Part shown: piece by piece, positions 1 to 10,113 of the stretch
Layout: the number at the start of each line of letters is the position of its first letter
Numbering within the stretch: the stretch's first letter is position 1
Source of the DNA: Saccoglossus kowalevskii
Taxonomy: Eukaryota > Hemichordata > Enteropneusta > Harrimaniidae
Direction: 5' to 3'
Assembly (NCBI RefSeq): GCF_000003605.2
Contig: NW_003140811.1
Coordinates: 926,078-941,116 of the forward strand
Length of the DNA: 15,039 nucleotides
The notes under the pieces: model-generated
What the model was told of the DNA's origin: nothing
Database searches by the model: none
What the model saw: the letters and a program-made list of their open reading frames with translations, nothing else
Made by a program: the position numbers and the translations under genes

Positions 1-99
1 TGACCAGTGTGTCTTCACTAGTCCAGTATAAGCCTCACATATAACCTGACCAGTGTGTCATCACTAGTCCAATATCAGCCTCACATGTAACCTGTCCAG
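1..99. repeat. 46-bp tandem repeat, about 2.15 copies, cut by window edge
   Basis: Bases 1-46 and 47-92 are two consecutive copies of a 46-bp unit that begins TGACCAGTGTGTC. They differ at four positions (units' positions 14, 26, 30 and 41), so identity is 42/46. A third copy begins at 93 but matches for only about seven bases (TGTCCAG) before the similarity stops. This looks like the right-hand end of a minisatellite or satellite array that continues to the left of the window. No coding potential is seen in it. Confidence 0.85.
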
Positions 100-840
100 A
101 AACTGTGGGAGAAGACATATTGCAATGCAGCTTGACCAACGGCCATGATCCATATACATCTTTCTTCTAGTCAGCAAATTTGTGTAGCAACTCTGTTCAA
201 ACTCAATATTTGTATAATATAATTTGTCTTTTTATTTAGTGCAGTAATGGTTTTTACAAATGACGCAATTACAAAATGTGATACGTAACTAATCTAAGTG
301 TTATTGAAAGCGAGGGACAATGCCCGAGAGACTGTTAGAGGCCGCTACGCCATCACTCGCCATTGTAGAGAAATTTTACTGCAGCGTATCAGTAGCGTAT
401 CAAGGTGATTGATAGGTAGAATGACGTCATGAAATCGCTAATAAATCGCTAGTCACGCAGATGCTTTATGATGGTGCCGTTTCGCTGGCATGGAAGACAT
501 TAGGATACGAAAATATTCGTGACTTCATATGTTGGTGTAATGCTGCTAAACTGGATAAACCATATTAGTTCTAAGAAAAAAGACATTAAGCCAGAAGGAT
601 GGTCGACACTCTAAGTGTTACTAACAATGAGAACAGGGAGCGTAGAGATATCCAAATAAGAAACGAAAGATTGCAGTTTCCTGGTGTGATCTTACGTTGG
701 GAATTGCCTTCGTCTCCTTTGCAACATCGATATTATGGTTATGATCACCATCCCTAGGGCGGGCAAAAAATCGCGATATTGCCCTCACATACATGTGTTA
801 TTATTTAACTAACTCCTGTTTTTCCTCGGAACATTAATCG
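100..840. other. Intergenic sequence, no gene recognised
   Basis: No ORF of useful length and no family motif was found here on either strand. The stretch is less AT-rich than what follows. It contains a direct repeat of about ten bases (AGCGTATCAG then TAGCGTATCA, about 382-402) and a palindromic CRE-like octamer listed separately. I cannot tell whether it holds untranslated exon sequence of a neighbouring gene. Confidence 0.5.
421..430. promoter_or_regulatory. CRE/ATF-type palindrome ATGACGTCAT
   Basis: A perfect 10-bp palindrome contains TGACGTCA, the consensus site for CREB/ATF bZIP factors in animals. The match is visible in the sequence. Function is unproven: it lies 8.7 kb from the only gene found here, and an isolated consensus octamer can occur by chance. 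Confidence 0.2.
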
Positions 841-845
841 GAAAT

Positions 846-930
846 CGTCATAGAGGGTCATATTGTGGGTTCGAACCCTTTCCTTGAGCAACTTTTACTC
901 GTCTCATCGTGAACTCCAGACGCTGCACTT
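846..930 (+). repeat. Possible remnant of a tRNA-derived SINE
   Basis: At about 868-879 the sequence GGGTTCGAACCC matches the RNA polymerase III B-box consensus (GGTTCRANNCC). It is followed at about 883-891 by CTTGAGCAA and then an ACTTTTACTC-like segment. In many animal tRNA-derived SINEs the tRNA head is followed by a segment of the type CTTGAGCAAGGCACTT, so the order and spacing fit. I could not find a convincing A box upstream, a tRNA cloverleaf, a tail, or a target-site duplication. The element, if real, is degraded, and the boundaries given are approximate. Confidence 0.35.
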
Positions 931-3832
931 TGACCAAAGCTTACACAGTCTTAGCCATTCGTGTATGGCATTACTTAACTTTGGCAAAATTTTAAAATCG
1001 CTTCTGTAAAGATCCTGTGAATTGTTACCTTAAATCCCTAGATTATAAATATTACAGTCTCAAATTACCTAACGAAATCGTGTCCGTTTATTCATTATAT
1101 ATATTGTTAATACATTTATCGACAGTAATACTGGTTAAACCGAATAAAAAATATCTTGTTCGTGTGAGTGCTCATATAACTATTAAATTATCAGGTATTA
1201 ACATTTCAAACACGTTGAAAAACGAACTACTCAGTGATGTTGAATGTCTACCATGTCCTAACAGCAAAATGCGTTGACGTGATTGATTCAATCATCGTTC
1301 ACTTATTGCCGGAAGCGATAGAGAGGCAGACAATATACTTTTAATTACACTTCGCATGGATTTATCAAGACTTTTCTCTTCCCGCAAAAAGCAGCAGCAC
1401 GACGCTTTGTGCTTTTAGAACATACGGGCAGGTACGGGCGATTTGGGTTGAAAACAGTAAACGATGCTCACTCAACTTACTTCTATGCCACTACGTTCGA
1501 AAACGGTGGTGTTGACTCTAAGTGTCTAAGAAGTGTCCAAAAAATAAAAGGAAAATAAATTGTTCTGACTAAATATAAGTCGCATAAAATTGATGTACAC
1601 TCTATAACTTGTGAGATTGACATTGAAGTTGACTATATCGCCACATTTCAGTATCGACCTTTTGAACATGTCCGAATGGTTGCCATGGAGAGGCCATGTC
1701 ATAACACAGTCTGGCTGCGTGCAGTTCACGTGAATTGAACATATGGCTAACTGACATGCAGACGACAACCTCGATCGTCTTTTTCTTTCATGTCACCATT
1801 AAGCTCCTGCCAAGCTTTCATCACTGCACAGACCATGTTCCACTAACGGTATGTAATTTCGCTTCAATCACGACCAAGACTGTTTCCATCGATTTGTTTC
1901 TTCAGTTTACCGGTCGTGGTTGATGGGGGTCAATCTATGGTTGTGCTGTATTGAGAATGGTTGAATTTATATAGTGAATTTTCAACTACTATATGAAAGG
2001 GATGATTTATACCCGTGATGTTTTTACTTCGTCAGTAGTAGTCATTGGTGCCACTTATTTTTAGAATGGTTGCTAATAGTAAATACTCACAAGCTTTTGA
2101 TTTTGGTTTTATTGTCACTTCTAGAAATGATATATGTCTGCCGATAATTTGTTGTTGTACTAATACAAAATATTGTCTTAAATTTACTGTAATGATATGA
2201 CATATAAAATATAGTTATTACATTATGAGATGGGGAATGAATGGTATGTAAAATATTAAAAAAAGTATGGCCGAACTGTAGTTACTTTTTTTCCACAGAT
2301 ATGCGTCGGGTTGGTTTTCTATAAATGAAATATAATACATTCCGTGTTTATGATGCAGGTAATTCAAGTAGGCAATAGTCTGTTTGCTATAGAAGTATTG
2401 TACAACGTTTTAAAAATAATAAACCCATAATTATTAAACGTATTATCTCGAAGTTTTATATTACTCTGAAATTGGATTATTAATATTGTGCAAGTATGCC
2501 TAGACAGTGATATAAAGTGTATTCAATATTTACTAAATGCATTTTATATGTTTTTGTCCGAAAGTTTCTTGCACACAATAGAATATAGTAAATACGGTCT
2601 CAGTGCTGACGAGACTCCAAGCAAACGGCTATTATACACAACATTTTGTGAGCATTGAATCTTGACGCGGTCAATATTATATGACTTTATTTATACGAAG
2701 ACAAACTAATACATGCGCATCCGAGGACTGAATAAAGTAATTAAAAAGTGTTGTATTATTTCCTTGAAGTTGCAATGTTTGCAGCCAAATTAGAACTTGA
2801 CCATAATGATTTTGTATTTTACTTTTTTAAAAAATCTCAATCAAATGTTATCCACATTGATCAATTGATTTATTGGCAAATATATTTTCACACACTTTGA
2901 ATATTACCCATTTGAGATAACACATTTAAAATAAATATTTCCCGCAATAATAGAGAACTGTCAAATATTCTCCTTACTGTTCTGTTCATCAATGTCATTG
3001 TCCCACAGATCACACTTCATGTGATTATTTAAATTCCGGTAATCTGAATACTAGTAGTCAGAAATTATTCCAGCAGTATCGTTTATTTTTTTACACTTCT
3101 GATCCCCTGAGCTTCTGGCTTTTGACTTCTGAGCGTCTGAAAATTCAACTGTACCGTTCGAAAAGCAACATATGGCTGGTGATATATATTTCTAGTAAAC
3201 ACTCGCTCCATCATTGAGACCGTCGGGTGCGATAAAGTAGGTTATTACGTCACAACTAAATGTTATTATTAATCTGACCCCGCTGTGCACGCTATGATAT
3301 TATATCTGAAAATGTAATCTGATATCGGTAGAGTCGCGCCAATAATTTCTACAGGGGTGTCCCACCGTATAATGCGAGACTTCTTATTTAGGGGAAATGC
3401 AACCTGCATTTTTATCAGCAGTAGAATGTTACAAACACACTAAACAATAATGTGATAACACTTTATTAGTATAAGCATACCTGCTTCTCGGGAACGCGTT
3501 GAGTACTTCGGCAATATGTTAATCATTTGTTTTGGTATCTTCCCAACGGTTAAAAAATCACCCCCTGTCTAAACTCTTGTGAACTTTGAACAGAAAACCG
3601 CTATCCAATTCAATCCAAATCCATATATTAGATCCCTGGCCATTCACGTTGGGAAACTAATTACTAAATGCCAGCCAGTCAGAGAACGAACGACCCGTTA
3701 GACTCACTTCACTGAATCACAGATGTATATATGTGTACAGGCCAAGCAAGTGTAAGTAATTGAAAATTGTTATTCTCTTTGAACAATATGTGAAAATAAC
3801 AACACCGATTATACTATATCAATATACCAGTA
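931..3832. other. Long AT-rich intergenic stretch, no gene recognised
   Basis: About 2.9 kb in which I found no coding motif, RNA gene or complete mobile element. The short open frames present (for example 1017-1277) give compositionally random peptides without start context or splice signals that join to anything. A slightly less AT-rich patch lies at about 1380-1520, and a cluster of CTTCTG-type words at about 3094-3140, neither of which I can explain. Confidence 0.5.
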
Positions 3833-3876
3833 AATGTTATTTAAATGTTAATTTAATGTTAATTTAATGTTAATTT
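3833..3876. repeat. 11-bp tandem repeat, three exact units plus one diverged
   Basis: Three exact head-to-tail copies of AATGTTAATTT occupy 3844-3854, 3855-3865 and 3866-3876. A diverged copy (AATGTTATTTA) precedes them at 3833-3843, and a truncated copy follows. This is a small AT-rich minisatellite in intergenic DNA with no sign of function. Confidence 0.85.
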
Positions 3877-3882
3877 AATTTA

Positions 3883-5099
<1,217 letters not shown>

Positions 5100-5110
5100 T
5101 AGAACATCGC

Positions 5111-5580
5111 AAAAGTGTTATTGATATTCAGACTGGTCACGCATTTCTGAACAGTCTCAACTGCTTGATGACAATTCTTCCCAAGTATTGGAAAAGTTTG
5201 GCAAGCTAGGTTTGAGTAATTACTTTGGCGAAGGAGAATACATTAGTCGTCACATGATTTATAGTTTACAAAACGCTGATTAGAAACTTTGTATTTATGT
5301 AAGTGATAACCTTCCAACTTTCGTTATTCGGTTTGTCATGATATATGTCAATATTCGATTAATATTACATATAAAGTAGTTAAGAGAGTGTAATTAATAT
5401 GGTCGTGTAATTGCAAAACTACTAATCACATGATTAATCGTTTATAAGTGGTTATAACATATAAATAATTAAAGTGGTATAATCTGATAGTAGCTTCATC
5501 CAGGGGTATCTGGGGGTAACACGTTTACGTGAGAGCCGAGTCATCTTTGAATTAGCCTGACATGTAGGCCAAACGCCCAA
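5111..5580. other. AT-rich intergenic sequence, no gene recognised
   Basis: Nothing beyond the repeats listed separately was recognised between the TA/TG microsatellite and the second copy of the TG-flanking motif. No coding or RNA signals were seen. Confidence 0.5.
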
Positions 5581-5582
5581 AC

Positions 5583-5609
5583 GTGTGTGTGTTGAGATTG
5601 GAACACCGC
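5583..5609 (+). repeat. Second copy of the TG-tract-plus-15-mer motif
   Basis: A short GT run (5583-5592) is followed at 5595-5609 by AGATTGGAACACCGC. This is the same arrangement as at 5067-5110, where the TG tract is followed by AGATTAGAACATCGC (5096-5110); the 15-mers agree at 13 of 15 positions. The shared order suggests two decayed copies of one dispersed repeat whose tail is a TG microsatellite. The identity of that repeat is not known to me. Confidence 0.45.
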
Positions 5610-7512
5610 GGAGGGCGCAACTCACGCGACCTTGTCAAGCTATCTTCGAATATGCTGTATTATTGATTCATGTACCAAGTATTTGACACAGTTATAAGTC
5701 ATTTGTTGTCATTTACTTATACGTATTTCCTCTAGAGGGATTATTATTAGACACATACACACTCACACTCACACTCTTATACTAGTACTTTACTTTGTGG
5801 GAGGAGCTGCTTTTCTTCAATGTCATTAATTACTGGTTTTATACCATACATTTATTTATTATATTATTCGTATTGAATATGTCCCGTTGGAAATACAAGT
5901 ATGTGCGCCTTCGGCCTCGGCCTCGGCTTCGGTGTCGACATAGACGAATTATACATAAGGTATTATCCACTTTACTCATGTGCATACGGGACACGACACA
6001 AATAATTATTTTTATATAGTGCGAAAAACATGGATTAAATAATAATAATAATATGTTCTCATACAGTAACAACGTGAAAAATGCTAACCTTACTGTAGTA
6101 ATAACATTTCAAACTAATGGAATAAAAAAATAAAAGTAAATAAAAAAAAATATTAAATATTACATTTTTGTAAGTGCTTTTATCGACCACTAATAGATAT
6201 TTACCACTGTTAAAAGGGTCTTGATTTGATGGCAGGTATGTAATTTAGAAATGTTTGGGGTTTAGTTGACATTCTTATAACGTTATATATTGACATTGTA
6301 GATATTAAAAGTTCTTCATATATATTATTATATATCAGTTGTCATTTTATTTTATTTTTTATATCAGTTTACCCTTTTCGGTTTCATTATATTAGTAGTA
6401 TAGTAGAAACAAATAAGTCAATATTTGAGTAGCTCAAAGAAATGCACGTATTACGCACTGAGGCGGCGACGTCCCCTACCCCTAAAATTAGCGTTTCTTG
6501 ACCAAGTTGAAGAGCAATGTAGCCTACCCTTTTTTGAGCGATTTCAATGTTTTCTATTGGATTGATGGAAGCCAGAAATTACACTGCCATGCAATACTAT
6601 TACGCATTTACTACTTCTAATCCACAATTATTAAATGATATACCCACATGCCTAACCTTCATACCTTTGATCTTATTTAAAAAAAAAGAATTTTCAGTTT
6701 TTAGTTATTATTATATGATCCACTAATCTTTTCAACAATAGGTGTGAAGTTGAACAGAGATAAATAGTAACCCAATAGATACAATATAAACACCAGCGAA
6801 CTCGTAGTAATCAAGTTCGACTATTAATCAATGATAAATAAAGAAAAAAACGCATGAGATATAGAACGTGTCACTGTTGTACCCGACTTTACAGTTGGAC
6901 AATAATAAACGCACATACTCGCATATCTGTTTATAAACGTTTGTAACATAAATTATTTTCAACTCTTGAAAAACTTTTACAGAATCCTACTTGTTCATCA
7001 TGCTAGGGTAGTAAATATTAGACCAGGTTTTTTATTTATGTAAAAGCAATGTCGCAAAATAGCTTATTAAAAATATAGCTGTATAACCTACGAGCTACCT
7101 TTGTCACGCTCAACTGAAGATCATTAAACAATCGTCGTATGTGGACTATTGACCCACGAACCAATTGATCGGGAATGTAGTCGATATGAAGAACTTTATC
7201 GACGTTTGCCGGAATAGCATGAAAATCTGGAGCTTTGGGTTTAATGTAATTCAGACTAATTGGCTATATACAAGAACAGTAGCCATTTTGAATCACACAT
7301 TTGTATAATACGATGACGACAGTAGCCCTAACATCACAGTGTATGATTTGTTTTTTTTTAGGTTACTATGGAAATAGTCGTGCAGATGAAAAGGTAATAT
7401 GTTTTGTTTCTGAATGACAGTAACTACGTTTGCTAACCAATGCGATGAATTGATGTTAGTGTCGAGAAACTCGTTGGGTTGCCGTAAAAGTAGCTTTGTT
7501 GTTGTTGTAAAG
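5610..7512. other. AT-rich intergenic sequence with minor simple repeats
   Basis: No gene was recognised. Simple repeats include ACACTC-type units at about 5751-5776, a CGGCCT-type hexanucleotide at about 5908-5933, (AAT)5 at 6038-6052, and an A-rich tract at about 6121-6150 that might be a retroelement tail but has no recognisable element next to it. The two opposite-strand open frames at 5795-6072 owe their Arg-Pro-rich and Arg-rich centres to the hexanucleotide repeat. Confidence 0.5.
5908..5933. repeat. Short GC-rich hexanucleotide repeat (CYTCGG)
   Basis: About four imperfect units of CCTCGG/CTTCGG stand out as GC-rich in an otherwise AT-rich region. The motif accounts for the Arg-rich peptides in both strands' open frames here. 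Confidence 0.7.
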
Positions 7513-7649
7513 CCACGGAGTGAGTGAGTTTAATAACGTAAATTCAAGATGATTAATTAATTTCATTCATTCATTAATTAATTAATTAATTAATTAATTA
7601 TAATTAACTAATTCATCCATTCATTCATTCGTTCACTCGCACTCCATGG
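7513..7649. repeat. ATTA/ATTC repeat bounded by imperfect inverted arms
   Basis: A tract built of ATTA and ATTC tetranucleotides runs from about 7551 to 7630. On its left is CCACGGAGTGAGTGAGTT (7513-7530). On its right (7631-7649) is a segment whose reverse complement begins CCATGGAGTGCGAGTGAA, so the two outer arms are imperfect inverted repeats. This could be a small foldback or MITE-like insertion. The head GAGTGAGTGAGTTTA also resembles starts of some molluscan dispersed repeats, but the rest does not follow. No target-site duplication was found. Confidence 0.45.
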
Positions 7650-9011
7650 TGTTTCCGGTTTGTCCTTTAGACACCCATCCCTTTTTTTCTAATTTATATG
7701 ACAACTATATTACTCTATTGTCACTGGTAACTAGAATCATGTTGTGCATTTCTGGGACAGAATTCAAAACGGAATGGCATAATGTAGTTTAGTGAATATA
7801 AATAAATAAAGTTTTATAATTGTTTTATATAATTATAACTATTATTATAATTATAACTGTAACTTTTATAATTGTTTTTTTTTTTGGCTCAAAATTAAAA
7901 GTTATTTCAACATTTTCACGGTTTTGCCGTCTACTTTAACGAACAATATAGAGCAGTACGCCGCTAAACGTGTTTTAGATATCTAACGTGTGAAGTAATT
8001 TATTTAATGATGTGCAATAGAACGTATATGTACTATATTGGGGGGGTATCTTTGTTTGAATAGCCGTTGTGTGCGTCGTTTACTGAGAACCATGTTATTT
8101 GCGTGCTTAAATTGAGAGAACCTACAATACACGGGTTTACGGTTTTGGTGAGTATGGATACCACAGATTACACTAAAAATGATTTTCATACAAACTTTGT
8201 TTAATATACGCGGAAAAAAATAAAAAAATCAGATTACAAAATCATGAATGAGGATTATAATTTAAAAGTTGAAATATTGCGGTACTGCTAGCCGATAATT
8301 TTTGAACCGAGACTTTCAATAAATTGGTGAACTGAAAGACAGTTATTGGAGTAGATATTCAACAAAATAACAGCTTTATAGACATCAATGTACCAGAAAT
8401 GACTAAATTAGCACCAGAAAGACGAAATACCGACACAAGATTATGTAGCAACGTACATTACAGTTTGTCCTTTTAAATCACAGGGTTATAAAATCGAAGC
8501 ATTTCATTCACATAACGCCTGTACATCGAAACAACATTCGAGGGCCGCGGCACTAAGTTCGTCAGTAATATTCTCATAGATATTCATTTCATATGACCCC
8601 CAAATACAGTCACGCCATTCGATTTTACCTATAACTTCTCCTTCAATTGATGTAATTGTTAAATACACATACCAGATTATGTGATACAGGGAGTATACCA
8701 ACACCCACAAAACGTCTACACTCAATAAATTACCTGGACGCTTGGTTATTGGTGCTATCCATATTCACTATTTGTATTCGCAATCAAGCTATATATATGT
8801 AACAAAATAAGTGTTTCTTCGACAACAGGTATGACATAATGCTGGGGCAGAGTTCAACACTAGCATTCCTATAGGGTATCACATATACAGATCTTAAGAT
8901 TATGTTCAAGGCTACGCAATGCATACCAAAGGTGGTTTTATGACAAGGTTTACTGTACGCAAACACTCGCGAGTCATAAATCGCAAGTAATTTGTGAGGC
9001 AATAAGTAACT
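7650..9011. other. Intergenic/upstream sequence of the aminopeptidase gene
   Basis: No gene is supported in this stretch. It holds AT-rich low-complexity sequence, including a 15-bp exact direct repeat TTTTATAATTGTTTT at 7812-7826 and 7864-7878, and an alternating TATATATA run near 8791-8798. The 3' part should contain upstream regulatory DNA of the aminopeptidase gene, but no factor site could be assigned with confidence. Antisense open frames at 8004-8189, 8504-8725 and 8784-9044 lack recognisable protein features. Confidence 0.5.
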
Positions 9012-9018
9012 TATAAGA
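9012..9018 (+). promoter_or_regulatory. Candidate TATA box (TATAAGA) upstream of the aminopeptidase ATG
   Basis: TATAAGA lies 138 bases before the start codon and would place transcription initiation near 9040, giving a 5' UTR of about 110 bases without any upstream ATG. That absence supports the assigned start. The site is weak evidence in AT-rich DNA. The UTR could instead be joined to an upstream exon, because acceptor-like TTTTACAG and CTCTCACAG occur at about 9056-9063 and 9072-9080. Confidence 0.25.
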
Positions 9019-9149
9019 TACTTCAACTGAGGTGTGTGTCTCAAGCTAGGTTGGTTTTACAGCCATTCTGCTCTCACAGACGACGGTACCTGACACGAAT
9101 CATTTTGAAAACTAAACTTTCCATCTCGGAGAAAGCAATTTTCAGGAAG

Positions 9150-9775
9150 ATGTCGACTTTTGATTTTAGCGATAAAAAGCCCTTAAGTGGTGGTTGGATG
9201 GTTAAGAAGACCACTATTTACATTCTGGTTGTAGTTGCGCTTATAATTCTCACTGGTGCTGTGTTGTTGGCGTATCTTGTTCCCGATAGAGAGTGTGAAG
9301 TGACCCAGATTGAGTTGCCAGATGACCCAGAAACGATCAAGATGCCAAAACCTGTTGACATCCCAAAAACTGACCCAGTACCAGAAGCCAGATTACCGAC
9401 TACTGTGATTCCATATCACTATGATGTTAAACTACAGGTCTATCTTGATGAACAATTAGACGGTGACAAATACCTCGATATTGACGGTGAGACTTATATT
9501 TACGTGACGTGTAAAGAAGCAACAGACGAAATCACTGTGCATATTAAAACAATGACTGTCGACAGCTGTGACGTATTTGAAACCGATAATAACCAGCAGA
9601 TTTCTGTCACAAGCACAGAGACTGTACCCGAAAACGAGTTTTACGTCATCAAGCTATCGCGGAGCTTAGGTGTTGGACAAAAGTATAAAATACATTTCAA
9701 TCATACGGGTACTTTAAATCAGACAGATTTACGTGGTTTCTACTACGCAACATATACAGAGGATGGGGAAGAAAA
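9150..9775 (+). CDS. Exon 1: cytoplasmic tail, membrane anchor and start of M1 N-terminal domain
   Basis: The start is the first ATG after the in-frame stop at 9003-9005, and has a purine at -3 (AAGATGT). Residues 1-20 are hydrophilic and end in Lys-Lys. Residues 21-44 ([12 protein letters not shown] onward) form one hydrophobic helix with no cleavage site evident, so a type II signal anchor. A Pro/Asp/Glu-rich stalk (about 45-80) follows. From residue 82, [14 protein letters not shown] matches the usual opening of the M1 N-terminal beta domain, and [10 protein letters not shown] near the end matches the conserved family segment before the next exon. Sequons NHT and NQT lie in the last 30 residues. 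The donor is GTAAGT at 9776, phase 2. No upstream coding exon is needed, since the anchor is encoded here. Confidence 0.92.
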
Positions 9776-10056
9776 GTAAGTAGATTTCAATTTATAATTC
9801 TTTTAGATTTGTAGTAACCTAGTTCATCGGATGGGGTGAAATACTTTTACCACCACTAGGCAGTTTCCAGGAGGCCACAGTGTTGGTGTTCTTCGTGGCC
9901 CTGAGACATACTAACTTATTAACTAGCTTGTTTATTCTCCCATAGTCCTTTGCGCAGGGTGTAACATACAAAGGAGACGTAGCCGCCACGATTTCCACTG
10001 AACATTAACATTTCGACCGGTCATGTCATAACATACACACACACACACACACACAC

Positions 10057-10113
<57 letters not shown>

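Noticed and set aside
866-882. tRNA gene suggested by the B-box
   Set aside because: No acceptor stem, D arm or anticodon arm can be folded upstream, so a functional tRNA is not supported; only a SINE-type remnant remains possible.
1725-1734. Palindrome TTCACGTGAA containing an E-box
   Set aside because: A single E-box 7 kb from the only gene, with no other clustered sites, is not evidence for a regulatory element.
5795-6072. Overlapping opposite-strand frames with Arg-rich centres
   Set aside because: The Arg-Pro and Arg-Gly-Arg stretches come from the CYTCGG hexanucleotide repeat. Nothing else in either frame looks like a protein.
8504-8725. Antisense frame 73 codons long upstream of the gene
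   Set aside because: Its first codon is not ATG, no family is recognised, and I found no consistent splice partners. A frame this short is expected by chance.
9036-9149. In-frame extension of exon 1 upstream of the ATG at 9150
   Set aside because: It begins with GTG, not ATG, and eukaryotic initiation at GTG is rare. The peptide is basic and unlike M1 tails, and the first ATG in good context is at 9150, directly before a normal short tail and anchor helix.
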